A stretch of 48,525 nt of DNA. Origin: an uncultured Muribaculaceae bacterium. GTDB lineage: Bacteria; Bacteroidota; Bacteroidia; Bacteroidales; Muribaculaceae. The stretch is from NCBI GenBank assembly GCA_910578805.1, contig CAJTRS010000006.1:1-48525 (forward strand), read 5' to 3'. Numbering within the stretch: the first letter of the stretch is position 1; each line of letters starts with the position of its first letter. Below are positions 8,737 to 16,931 of this stretch, piece by piece. The position numbers and the translations under genes were made by a program. The notes under the pieces were generated by a model. That model saw only the letters and a list, made by a program, of their open reading frames with translations. It made no database searches and was not told the origin of the DNA.

Positions 8737-10680
8737 TTATATTTGTTGTGATTGTTCATTTTCGGACGAATCGGCGACGATAATGGCCGAGAACTCGTCT
8801 GACACACGCATCACCGTCTGTATCTCAGACCGCAATATGCCAAGCTGACGCCGCCCCACAAGATATACCGGCAAGCCTACCGGAAACAAGATTATGGCAG
8901 CCCATGACATGGCGGGATAGTTGGTGGGGTGATACAGCCACAGACTGCGCAGAAACGGATAGTCCATGAGCTTGTTTATGACGAGTTTGGATCGGGAATT
9001 CGACAGATAGCCAACAGTCTCTTCCAACGATGAGGCCAGACGCCTGAGCGACGAACGACTGTAGCCGCGCAGCCAATAGCCCATGTATCCGGGCGATGCC
9101 GGATTGACACGCATATATTCCGATGCTTCGGAGCGCAAAGCCTCCAGTTTCTGCAAAGCCACTGCCGGAACCACATCGTCCATCACCAGTTCTTTCATCT
9201 CTATATGGCGGACCAGATGGCTTCCGACAAGCTTTCTGAAGAAATTCAGATAAGCATCGCGGTTGAACACGGCCGAATCCTTCACGGCCTTGTATGTAAA
9301 GAAAATACCCAACGGCAAAAGCACCGCCGAACTGAGCCACATACCTTCCCATACAAGAATTTTGCCGTCGCGGGCCATCTTGTAACCGGTGTTGTCTATT
9401 ATGTAATAGAATATGAACAGCAACACCGATATCACCAGCGGCATGCCGAGCCCACCTTTACGGATTATGGCTCCGAGCGGCGCACCGATAAAGAAGAATA
9501 TGATGCAGGCAAACGACAGGGTGAATTTTTTCTGCAGCTCTATATCATGACGACGCAAGTTCTTGCGTTCGTCCTTCATGATCATCTTGCGGAATTCAAA
9601 TCCGGTCTGCTGCTGTTTTGCCTTGGAAAGAGCAACATTCAGATAATTGGCCTGTGCCGCCGAACTCGCACCGCGGAACAATGAATCGACATTCAACGGT
9701 CTGTCAACACGCACATCGGGTACTCGCCTGAGCACTATGCCCGAATCAGTATTGACCTCCATCGAATACCTTACTCCCATGTACGGAGTCTCCTTTATCT
9801 CCTTGCCGAACGCACGTCCGACACTGTCGGTATGCTCCGAAAGCGAATCGATGGCCACCCGTAACTCGGCAATGTTCTTTCCAACATACTGGTTACGCAT
9901 ACCGTCCTCGTCCATGCGGTTGAAATTGGCATCGAACTTCAGAAGTATATGCTTTTCATCAAACGATTCACGGCGATAAGGCACATTCTTGGTGTGCACA
10001 CTGTTGCCGGCCTCGCGCAGATTCTCAAACGACTCCCCTTGCCACAGACGCAGAAACAGATGTGTCTTATCGTCAGTGACGGCAAGACGGCCCGAATCGG
10101 CAAGTATGATGCTGGCATTGTCAAATCCGCGCGAAAGGTCATAGATCATCAGGTCATGCAATGTGCCTGACTCGCGGTCTTTTTTCTCCACAAACAGGTT
10201 ATAGCCGGGAATCTGGTCGTAGAACACTCCTTCGGGGATTTCGAGTTCAGGCGATTTCTGACGCATTGAGTAGAGAAGAGTCCACATCTTGGTCTGGGCC
10301 ACAGGCAGCACATTGTTCTGAAAAAAGAACGCTCCTATCGACACCAGCACCATCAGCACTATAAGCGGCCTCATAACCTTTATGAGCGACACACCCGACG
10401 CTTTCATGGCTGTAAGCTCGAAATGCTCGCCGAGATTGCCGAATGTCATAAGCGACGCCAAAAGAATGGCCAGCGGCAGAGCCATGGGTATCATGGTGAG
10501 AGCGGCATAGAAAAACAATTCGGCCAACACATCTACTCCCAGACCTTTGCCCACGAGATCATCGATATACCTCCACAGAAACTGCATCAGCACTATGAAC
10601 AGGCATATAAAAAACGTCATGGCAAACAGAGGCAGGAATCTCTGCAGCACAAACGTGTAAAGTCTCTTTATTCCTAACAT
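8737..10680 (-). CDS. LptF/LptG (YjgP/YjgQ) family permease
   Basis: 647 residues from the ATG at 10680; a TTG six codons earlier is a less likely start. The N-terminal part matches the YjgP/YjgQ family: helix 1 after LQRFLPLFAMTF, the FLWRYIDD segment, a PMALPLAILLASLMTFGNL helix and the ELTAMKASGVS motif. A large periplasmic beta-rich domain follows, then three further helices around IIFFFIGAPLGAIIRKGG and a cytoplasmic C-terminal tail of roughly 180 residues ending in another hydrophobic segment. LptF and LptG carry lipopolysaccharide from the inner membrane to the periplasmic bridge with the ATPase LptB. Family members are usually 350-400 residues; the long form with tail is typical of Bacteroidales as I recall. 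Which of F or G this is cannot be decided. Downstream is ribBA. Confidence 0.87.
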   Translation of the reverse strand: MLGIKRLYTFVLQRFLPLFAMTFFICLFIVLMQFLWRYIDDLVGKGLGVDVLAELFFYAALTMIPMALPLAILLASLMTFGNLGEHFELTAMKASGVSLIKVMRPLIVLMVLVSIGAFFFQNNVLPVAQTKMWTLLYSMRQKSPELEIPEGVFYDQIPGYNLFVEKKDRESGTLHDLMIYDLSRGFDNASIILADSGRLAVTDDKTHLFLRLWQGESFENLREAGNSVHTKNVPYRRESFDEKHILLKFDANFNRMDEDGMRNQYVGKNIAELRVAIDSLSEHTDSVGRAFGKEIKETPYMGVRYSMEVNTDSGIVLRRVPDVRVDRPLNVDSLFRGASSAAQANYLNVALSKAKQQQTGFEFRKMIMKDERKNLRRHDIELQKKFTLSFACIIFFFIGAPLGAIIRKGGLGMPLVISVLLFIFYYIIDNTGYKMARDGKILVWEGMWLSSAVLLPLGIFFTYKAVKDSAVFNRDAYLNFFRKLVGSHLVRHIEMKELVMDDVVPAVALQKLEALRSEASEYMRVNPASPGYMGYWLRGYSRSSLRRLASSLEETVGYLSNSRSKLVINKLMDYPFLRSLWLYHPTNYPAMSWAAIILFPVGLPVYLVGRRQLGILRSEIQTVMRVSDEFSAIIVADSSENEQSQQI

Positions 10681-10706
10681 AGCGCCTCGGACAATCAATC
10701 AGAATG

Positions 10707-10741
10707 CAAAGATACGAATAAATTTGCTTTTGCCGGACAAA
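10707..10741 (-). promoter_or_regulatory. Promoter for the LptF/G-family gene
   Basis: On the minus strand TATCTTTG (10714 to 10707) is a perfect -7 box and lies 27 bp before the ATG at 10680. A TTTG (10741 to 10738) could be the -33 element, though the spacing of 23 bp is longer than usual. Confidence 0.55.
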
Positions 10742-10923
10742 GTACCAATGAGTTATTTCCGACAACCAATTTATTTCATTATTTTTGCGGACACATAAAT
10801 ACTTGGTTTCACGCGGTCATTCTACAGCCATAGAGATGGCACATCACAATATCCGCACACTCGCTGACCGGTATTTATGTATATATTTATTTGAAAAGCG
10901 TTTACTCAATGCTTTTTTCTTGA

Positions 10924-11110
10924 CGATTCAGAACTTCGCAACTTCTTAAGGTATAGTCAGGAATGCAGCAACGGTAGATGCCTTTGTGTGTATATCCATA
11001 CGTCCATAGAGTGAATTATATCCCACTTTATGGAGATATGTATGTATATATGCGTGGGGTCTCTGCGTTGCTCGTTCAACTATACCGGGCAATGCGAAGG
11101 CCTTGAATCG
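10924..11110 (+). ncRNA. Rod-shaped RNA, 6S RNA-like architecture
   Basis: A nearly continuous long-range helix can be drawn by hand over 187 nt. Closing stem: 10924-10929/11105-11110 and 10934-10940/11093-11099. Open bubble: 10941-10949 opposite 11087-11092. Inner arm: 10950-10957/11079-11086, 10961-10965/11073-11077, 10967-10973/11066-11072, then weaker pairing including 10988-10995/11046-11053 and 10997-11000/11037-11040. Apical hairpin: 11003-11013/11024-11034. A closing stem, a central bubble, a long arm and about 185 nt are the hallmarks of 6S RNA, which mimics an open promoter and binds RNA polymerase. A -7-like box (TTTATTTG, 10886-10893) lies upstream and a T-run follows at 11142. 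The alternative is a cis-acting leader of the gene at 11197. Homology to known 6S or Bacteroidales RNA families was not tested. Confidence 0.6.
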
Positions 11111-11147
11111 TGGGACGAGCAATCAGGAATGTTCCCCACGCTTTTTT
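11052..11147 (+). terminator. Terminator hairpins after the structured RNA
   Basis: Two overlapping folds end at the same T-run (11142-11147). A local hairpin pairs 11109-11114 (CGTGGG) with 11135-11140. A larger one pairs 11052-11059 (GCGTGGGG) with 11134-11141 perfectly and 11068-11075 with 11115-11122. The larger hairpin uses bases that the rod-shaped RNA also needs, so the two folds exclude each other. The gene start at 11197 lies after this terminator. Confidence 0.65.
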
Positions 11148-11196
11148 ATGCCAACGGGTCGGTCATTGGGGAACTACGGCCACAAGACACCCCTTC

Positions 11197-12924
11197 ATGA
11201 CAACACCGCGACAAATCATCAAAACATGGTTTCCTAAAACCTTTTGGACCGATGCAACTACACTAACATTCATTGTTTCATTATTCAAAATCATTACGTT
11301 CGACATTATCTGGGGGCTACAAACCTCATTAACAGGCATGGGACAAATTAACACCTATCTCAACACCCTGTTCCTCACCTTACTTATCATCATACCATAC
11401 GGGGCATGGCGAAACAAGACAACCCAGATATTAATTTTTGTTGTTATCGACCTGTGGCTAATCTCCAATTTAGCTTATGGGCGCACATATTACTCTATGA
11501 TCCCGATTTCGAGTTATGGGCTTGCCGGTAACCTCAGTGACTTCATGCCGAGTGTGTGGAGTTCGCTAAGATGGTACGATATTTTGTTCCCGCTCAGCAC
11601 TATATTCATAACCGGTTATTATTCAAGGTTAAAACATAGCGACCCCCGTAATATAAAAATATATTTTGCCACTCTCGGCACTACATTACTATTGGCAACT
11701 ACAGTCATAATGATACGTGGCGGATTCCGTAAGTCGTACGAGCGTACACTCACACCGGCACGCCACGCCACAGTTGTGCAAACACATACACTTTTAGGAT
11801 TTATCATCTACGATTGTATTTCATCATTATCACCCATAACTCATGAACAGAAAAGACATGTCTATGAATGGCTTGACCATAAAAACGCCGCGTCATCATT
11901 AATACCCGACATTTCACCGAGACGCAATCTTGTGCTTATAATATGCGAATCATTGGAATCATGGCCTATAGGCCAACGATTGAACGGCCATGAAATAACT
12001 CCGTATCTCAATTCACTGACAAACGACTCTACCACATCTTACTGCAGCCACGTAATGTCACAGACCAAAGGTGGCCGAAGCATCGACTGTCCGCTTCTTG
12101 TTACTGCCGGACTGATACCGCCGGCATCGGGGTGCTACAGCGTGCTTTATCCCCGTCACGAATATCATACTCTGCCAAAAGCCCTGAAACAGGACCGAAA
12201 CGCCAAGTCATTATTACTGACAACCGACAGCCACAACATTTGGAACCTCGGACCAATCTCACGATCCATGGGCATCGACTCCATAATTGGCAAAGGACAT
12301 TGGGACACAACCCACCAAATCAGAGGTCGTGTAAGCGACGAATCATTCCTTAAGCAAATAACCGAGAGATTAACATATGACAACCTTTGGCCGGCCGGCA
12401 CTCCGATATATCTGCAAATAGTAACTTATTCCGGACACATGCCATTTACCATTCCGGAACATCTACGAGGAATCAATACCTCTACTGTCAATGATACTTT
12501 TTTAGCTGACTATATATCCGCCGTCAATTTCTTAGACCGATCTTTGCGTCCCCTCATAGAATACCTGAAATCACGACCTGACTATGATGATACGCTCATC
12601 GTAATCACAGGCGACCATGAAGGGCTGGCCGAAGTCCGGAACAGAGCCATAAACGACCCTGTCGGTAGCAAGTTAGTCAGCAGCAGCCAATACGTGCCTC
12701 TTATAATCATCAACTCTCCCGTAAACATCAGCACAGACCGTGAAATAGGACAAATAAACATTTACCCGACACTGCTACAGATGCTCGGACTTACCGGCTA
12801 TAAATGGAAAGGAGTGGGACGCTCAATAATAGACATAGTAGCCTCAGATTCCGTTGACAGCTACGGCACTGCCGCCGAAATAAGCGATCTGATCATAAAG
12901 TATGATCTGCTCAGAGATTTATGA
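11197..12924 (+). CDS. LtaS-like membrane sulfatase/phosphotransferase
   Basis: 575 residues from the ATG at 11197; an in-frame GTG at 11110 lies inside the terminator and is rejected. About five hydrophobic helices fill residues 10-190, then an extracytoplasmic alkaline-phosphatase-fold domain follows. The active-site residues line up with S. aureus LtaS in order and spacing: E251 (IICESLES), S295 as nucleophile where LtaS has Thr (GGRSIDCP), H414 (YSGHMPF), D473-H474 (ITGDHEG). Relatives transfer glycerol phosphate or phosphoethanolamine from phospholipids to surface glycans or lipid A. The true donor and acceptor cannot be told from sequence; no glycan genes are adjacent. Its stop lies one base from the converging DUF4831 gene. 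Confidence 0.85.
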   Translation: MTTPRQIIKTWFPKTFWTDATTLTFIVSLFKIITFDIIWGLQTSLTGMGQINTYLNTLFLTLLIIIPYGAWRNKTTQILIFVVIDLWLISNLAYGRTYYSMIPISSYGLAGNLSDFMPSVWSSLRWYDILFPLSTIFITGYYSRLKHSDPRNIKIYFATLGTTLLLATTVIMIRGGFRKSYERTLTPARHATVVQTHTLLGFIIYDCISSLSPITHEQKRHVYEWLDHKNAASSLIPDISPRRNLVLIICESLESWPIGQRLNGHEITPYLNSLTNDSTTSYCSHVMSQTKGGRSIDCPLLVTAGLIPPASGCYSVLYPRHEYHTLPKALKQDRNAKSLLLTTDSHNIWNLGPISRSMGIDSIIGKGHWDTTHQIRGRVSDESFLKQITERLTYDNLWPAGTPIYLQIVTYSGHMPFTIPEHLRGINTSTVNDTFLADYISAVNFLDRSLRPLIEYLKSRPDYDDTLIVITGDHEGLAEVRNRAINDPVGSKLVSSSQYVPLIIINSPVNISTDREIGQINIYPTLLQMLGLTGYKWKGVGRSIIDIVASDSVDSYGTAAEISDLIIKYDLLRDL

Positions 12925-12925
12925 T

Positions 12926-14005
12926 TCAGGGATTTTTTGTGCCGAGTGTGATTATGGCGCCTGTGGCGGGGTCGAATGTGGCGTAAGCGGGGGCTTTTTT
13001 ATCGGTAAACAACCCCGGTTCAAGACCGAAAACCACTCCGAGCTGGGCCACCTCACATTGGGCCTCGGCCACTTGCTCTCCGGCATAGGTCACGCTGACA
13101 TCGGCACTTCCGGGAATTCTATAAGCCAATCCGCCTTTAGGGAACCGCTTTTCCTCTCCTTTGTCGTTACGTGGCATTTCAGCCTGTGCCGTAACCTTAA
13201 AGTCGAGATACAAAGGATCGCCAGACAAGTCGTCGGCATCGACAAGCCCGTCGGTAGCCGACACCCTCGCTATAACCACCGACTCATCGTCATTACCCGG
13301 AGTCCACGCATAGGTGCGAACCTGTGTTGATGTCTGTTCCGTGCCGACAAACATTGCCGTCAGTGCGGCTTCCTGTGCGGCGAGATTGTCAAGCGCCAGC
13401 TTCATGGCCTGCCCGTCGGAGGGCATCTGATCGGCACTTCCCGATATGATGTCGCTACGGCTCTGCCTCAGTTCATAAATTCGTGCGGCAGCCAGTTCGG
13501 CCCGCTTGGCCGATGATGAACTCTGGAGCATTTCGGCCGTAACAGCCTGCGCGGCAGCAGGTGTCTGCAACACCGTAGGTTCGGCAGCGCGTGCTGAAGG
13601 TAGCTTCACGGCTGATGGCTGAGGAACTTCCTCCGTGTTCAAAGCCACGGGGAAATCACTGTCGGTAAGCATGATAAACGGCGAAGAGCCGGACTTGAAC
13701 TGCACAAGGTAACGCTGCTGCTCATCGGCCTGTCCGGAAGTAGTCACTACCACGGATTTAACTTTGTGCGACACCGACGGTTTGACCACAGGCTCCATAT
13801 TCAGATACTTTTTGGCATAGCGGTAAAACTCGCCGGGAGTACTGACCGACCGTTCCACCTCCACAGTCACATTGACAACCGTGAGCGGCAAGGTATAGAC
13901 CAATCCGTATTCATTGAGTTTTGAAGCGGTAAACTTCTGAGTGGTCTGACCCATTGACGGGAACATGACCGATATTGCTGCGAGTAATGCGTAGATACGT
14001 TTCAT
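12926..14005 (-). CDS. DUF4831-family secreted protein
   Basis: 359 residues from the ATG at 14005; upstream in-frame codons would put the start inside nnr and before the signal peptide. An N-terminal signal peptide (about 1-19, hydrophobic ALLAAISVMF, ending near SMGQ) is clear. The N-terminal region after it (KLNEYGLVYTLPLTVVNVTVEVE) and the central VQFKSGSSPFIMLTDSDFP are typical of DUF4831, a Bacteroidota family of unknown function. An alanine-rich region near 130-170 may be a linker. It follows nnr after 34 bp and is probably cotranscribed. Export to the periplasm or outer membrane is inferred. It converges with the sulfatase gene with one base between stop codons, leaving no room for a separate terminator. 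Confidence 0.75.
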   Translation of the reverse strand: MKRIYALLAAISVMFPSMGQTTQKFTASKLNEYGLVYTLPLTVVNVTVEVERSVSTPGEFYRYAKKYLNMEPVVKPSVSHKVKSVVVTTSGQADEQQRYLVQFKSGSSPFIMLTDSDFPVALNTEEVPQPSAVKLPSARAAEPTVLQTPAAAQAVTAEMLQSSSSAKRAELAAARIYELRQSRSDIISGSADQMPSDGQAMKLALDNLAAQEAALTAMFVGTEQTSTQVRTYAWTPGNDDESVVIARVSATDGLVDADDLSGDPLYLDFKVTAQAEMPRNDKGEEKRFPKGGLAYRIPGSADVSVTYAGEQVAEAQCEVAQLGVVFGLEPGLFTDKKAPAYATFDPATGAIITLGTKNP

Positions 14006-14039
14006 TGATCGATATGAGTTTGAGAGAACAGTTATTGAA

Positions 14040-15581
14040 TCATTCACCGCCACCGGCTGCCGGAGCATTCATAATCCGCATTATCGCACGACCGATATTG
14101 CCGGCTATATCGGAGGCGAGCACACCATACTGGCCATGCTCCGCCGCGGCGATCTCTCCGGCCTTGCCATGGACATAGGCTGCGATTATGGCCGCGACTT
14201 CCGGCTTATAACCCTGGGCAATAAACGAGGTGAGCACTCCGGTAAGCACATCGCCGCTGCCGGGCGTGGCCATGGCCGGAGTCCCCGACGAGTTGATGTA
14301 TATCTTACCGTCAGGACGCACCAATGTGGTGTAATGACCTTTAAGCAGTATGAGAAGGTTATATTTACGTGATGCCTCCACGGCTTTGAGCAGACGCGCC
14401 TCATGGGTTGGCTGCTGACCGAACAGACGGTCAAACTCACCGGCATGCGGAGTGATCACCGAAAGCATCGGTATGAAATTGAGCAATGACGGGCGCACCG
14501 CTATACAGTTGAGCGCATCAGCATCGAGCACCATAGGCGATTTGCTGCGTTTGAGCAGATTTTCCACTGCATCAACAGTAACATCGGCGGTACCTATACC
14601 CGGACCTATTCCTACAGCCGAGAAACGGTCTGTGGACGGAACTCCGGATATCACGCGCTGATCGCTGTCGGCCGTAAACATAGCCTCGGGCACGGCTCCC
14701 TGCACTATAGGATAGGCGCACTGAGGGCCATGGAGAGTGACCTTTCCGGCGCCGGCCCTGAGAGCGCCGGCACATGCGAGCACCGAGGCGCCTGTCATGC
14801 CATAACTGCCGGCTACAATGCAGGCACTGCCATAATCGGCCTTGCTGCTAAACGGATTGCGAGGCTTGAGAATGCTGCGCACCTCCTCGTCCTCTATGAG
14901 ATAGAAACTCGACGAACGGTTTTCAGCAGCCTCCTTGCTCAGCCCTATGTCAAGCACATGCCACTGCCCTACCCGGCCTGCATAGTCGGCGAAAAAAAAC
15001 GGCAACCTCGGAAACTGCAATGCCAGTGTCAGATGAGCCTTAACCACATTGCGTAGCGACACATTACGGTTCCAGTCGCCACACATGCCACTCGGCACAT
15101 CTATGGACACAACCGTGGCGTCCGACTCATTGATGTATCTTACCAATGACATGAACCCTCCGGTGAGCGGCTGCCGCAGATCGGCGCCGAAAAGACCGTC
15201 GATAACCAGATCGGAAGCGCCAAGTTCCGGAATATTGAATTTGGTCACCACCTCCTCCACCTCCGCGGCCGATTTCCTCACCTTAAGCAGATCGCGGCAC
15301 CGGCGGCACTCCTCGTTAAGACTGTTGCCACCGATATTGAACAGAAACACTTTAGGAGAGAATCCACGCTCGGCAAGACGCGAAGCGGCCATAAGCGCAT
15401 AGGCGCCATTGACTCCGGGACCGGCAAACATCACAGTGCGCTGCGACGGAAGCCAACGCGATGCCACCGCATCGGCCACCGCATTGCCGCCACGTTCCAC
15501 TATATCATGGAGCGACACAGACTCCTGTGTAAGTGTCTGACGCTCTATGCCTAGTATATCTTCAAGTGTAAAAAGCTTCAT
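14040..15581 (-). CDS. nnr: NAD(P)H-hydrate repair enzyme (epimerase/dehydratase)
   Basis: 513 residues with the two-domain build of Nnr. Residues about 1-215 are the YjeF_N epimerase domain; residues about 230-505 are the ribokinase-like ADP-dependent NAD(P)HX dehydratase, with KADYGSACIVAGS, a run of AGALRAGAGKV, TPHAGEF at 378-384, LLKGHYT, and the catalytic GSGD at 441-444. Together they repair hydrated NAD(P)H: the epimerase interconverts R and S forms, the dehydratase restores NAD(P)H. Oddity: the epimerase phosphate-loop, usually GPGNNGGDG, reads GPGVNGAYA at 54-62, losing the second N and the D. D128 in VIDGLFG remains. Activity of the first half is therefore doubtful. DUF4831 follows 34 bp downstream. 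Confidence 0.92.
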   Translation of the reverse strand: MKLFTLEDILGIERQTLTQESVSLHDIVERGGNAVADAVASRWLPSQRTVMFAGPGVNGAYALMAASRLAERGFSPKVFLFNIGGNSLNEECRRCRDLLKVRKSAAEVEEVVTKFNIPELGASDLVIDGLFGADLRQPLTGGFMSLVRYINESDATVVSIDVPSGMCGDWNRNVSLRNVVKAHLTLALQFPRLPFFFADYAGRVGQWHVLDIGLSKEAAENRSSSFYLIEDEEVRSILKPRNPFSSKADYGSACIVAGSYGMTGASVLACAGALRAGAGKVTLHGPQCAYPIVQGAVPEAMFTADSDQRVISGVPSTDRFSAVGIGPGIGTADVTVDAVENLLKRSKSPMVLDADALNCIAVRPSLLNFIPMLSVITPHAGEFDRLFGQQPTHEARLLKAVEASRKYNLLILLKGHYTTLVRPDGKIYINSSGTPAMATPGSGDVLTGVLTSFIAQGYKPEVAAIIAAYVHGKAGEIAAAEHGQYGVLASDIAGNIGRAIMRIMNAPAAGGGE

Positions 15582-15625
15582 TTATCAAATAAGACTTGAT
15601 TATCAGTGACCTCTCGGTCAGTAAA

Positions 15626-15633
15626 CAAATATA
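15626..15633 (-). promoter_or_regulatory. nnr promoter, -7 box
   Basis: On the minus strand TATATTTG (15633 to 15626) is a perfect -7 box 44 bp before the nnr ATG. CAA/TTG elements lie at 16 and 25 bp, neither at the ideal spacing. Confidence 0.45.
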
Positions 15634-15690
15634 TGGTGTTAGTAGCTTACAAAATTAGCAAATTCTTTTTTCACTGATAGAGATTTTTCG

Positions 15691-15698
15691 TAATTTTG
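15691..15698 (+). promoter_or_regulatory. hpt operon promoter, -7 box
   Basis: TAATTTTG is a perfect -7 box 31 bp before the hpt ATG, the only candidate promoter for the six-gene run hpt to the small membrane protein. A T-rich stretch at 15665-15672 stands about where the -33 element should be, but without a clear TTG. Confidence 0.55.
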
Positions 15699-15729
15699 CA
15701 CCAATTAAACATAATATTGCTTACCCCCG

Positions 15730-16281
15730 ATGAGAGAAGTCACCTACAAAGGTCTCACCTTTGTCCCTTATCTTGAAAAGGAGAAAATCCAGGCCAGGAT
15801 TTCAGAGCTGGCCAAGCAGATAACCGAAGAATGCCGTGGCACACGGCCATTGTTCCTTTGTGTGCTCAACGGAGCGTTTCCGTTTGCTGCCGACCTCTTC
15901 CGCGCCGTGGACCTCAATGACGCAGAAATATCGTTCATACGTCTTAAAAGCTATGAAGGAACCTCAAGCACCGGAGTGGTGAAAGAGGTGATAGGCCTGG
16001 ACGACGACATCGAAGGACGCACCGTGATAGTCGTGGAGGATATAGTGGATACGGGTAAGACCATTGACAATCTCGTCAATGACCTCCGCGCCAAAAATCC
16101 CCTTGACATAAAGATAGCCACCCTTCTGTTCAAGCCTGAATCGCTGAAAACCGACATCAAGCCTGATTATGTCGGATTCGAGATTCCGTCCGACTTTATC
16201 ATCGGCTTCGGGCTCGACCTCGATGGCCTGGCCCGCAATCTGCCCGATATATGGGTGCTCAGCGAGCGCCACGACAGTTGA
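15730..16281 (+). CDS. hpt: Hypoxanthine phosphoribosyltransferase
   Basis: 183 residues, normal for type I purine salvage phosphoribosyltransferases. The PRPP-binding motif VVEDIVDTGKT is at 101-111 with the paired acidic residues E103-D104, and the flexible-loop region near SYEGTSSTG is at 75-82. It converts hypoxanthine or guanine plus PRPP to IMP or GMP in the cytoplasm. First gene of a run with adk (68 bp later), lgt, bioD, an exonuclease and a small membrane protein. The pairing hpt-adk makes sense as purine nucleotide balance. Confidence 0.92.
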   Translation: MREVTYKGLTFVPYLEKEKIQARISELAKQITEECRGTRPLFLCVLNGAFPFAADLFRAVDLNDAEISFIRLKSYEGTSSTGVVKEVIGLDDDIEGRTVIVVEDIVDTGKTIDNLVNDLRAKNPLDIKIATLLFKPESLKTDIKPDYVGFEIPSDFIIGFGLDLDGLARNLPDIWVLSERHDS

Positions 16282-16349
16282 CTCGGCACGGTCATCTACA
16301 CATAACCATTACTCTAACCCCCTCAAAAAAAATACATACCCCGATTACT

Positions 16350-16928
16350 ATGTACAACTTAGTGGTATTTGGCGCTCCAGGAAGCGGAAAAGGCACTCAA
16401 AGTGCCCGAATGATTGATGAATACGGTCTGTATCACATATCCACCGGCGATCTGCTGCGCGATCACATAGCCCGCGACACCGCCCTCGGACGCGTAGCCA
16501 ACGAATACATATCAAAAGGCCATCTGATTCCCGACGATCTCATGATAGAGATTCTCGGAAACACACTCGACACCAACCCCGACACAGCCAATGGTGTGAT
16601 ATTCGACGGATTTCCCCGCACCATAGAGCAGGCTAAAGCCCTCAACGAAATGCTGGCGAAACGCGGCTCCAAGGTACACGCGGTGGTAGGCTTGGAAGTC
16701 GATAACGACGAACTCATAGACCGACTGCTGAAGCGCGGCCAGGAAAGCGGCCGATCTGACGACAACATGGAAACAATAACGGAACGCCTTAACGTGTATC
16801 ACTCACAGACCGCTCCATTACGCGATTTCTACACCAACGAAGGCAAGTACCACGCCATTAAAGGCACAGGAGCCATCGACGACATATTCAACAGCATACG
16901 AAACGCCCTTAAAGACACCGACAAGTAA
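16350..16928 (+). CDS. adk: Adenylate kinase, short-LID form
   Basis: 192 residues from the ATG at 16350; the frame is open 33 codons further upstream but that part lies partly in hpt and precedes the P-loop oddly. Motifs: P-loop GAPGSGKGT at 8-16, HISTGDLLR, the AMP-binding DGFPRT and the arginines of the LID region (RLLKRG, GRSDDN). The LID domain is reduced to a short loop and lacks zinc cysteines, as in the short adenylate kinases, against 214 residues in E. coli. It interconverts ATP + AMP and 2 ADP. The lgt gene starts 3 bp after its stop. Confidence 0.96.
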   Translation: MYNLVVFGAPGSGKGTQSARMIDEYGLYHISTGDLLRDHIARDTALGRVANEYISKGHLIPDDLMIEILGNTLDTNPDTANGVIFDGFPRTIEQAKALNEMLAKRGSKVHAVVGLEVDNDELIDRLLKRGQESGRSDDNMETITERLNVYHSQTAPLRDFYTNEGKYHAIKGTGAIDDIFNSIRNALKDTDK

Positions 16929-16931
16929 ACT

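Noticed and set aside
10950..10980. SRP (4.5S) RNA domain IV
   Set aside because: GTCAGG and AGCAACGGTAGATG resemble parts of SRP RNA, but the GGAA-capped apical stem between the two sides is missing and the bases pair better within the long rod.
11110..11196. N-terminal extension of the LtaS-like gene from a GTG
   Set aside because: Lies inside the terminator hairpin and T-run; the ATG at 11197 fits the membrane helix start.
16251..16349. N-terminal extension of adk
   Set aside because: Overlaps hpt and adds sequence before the P-loop not found in the family.
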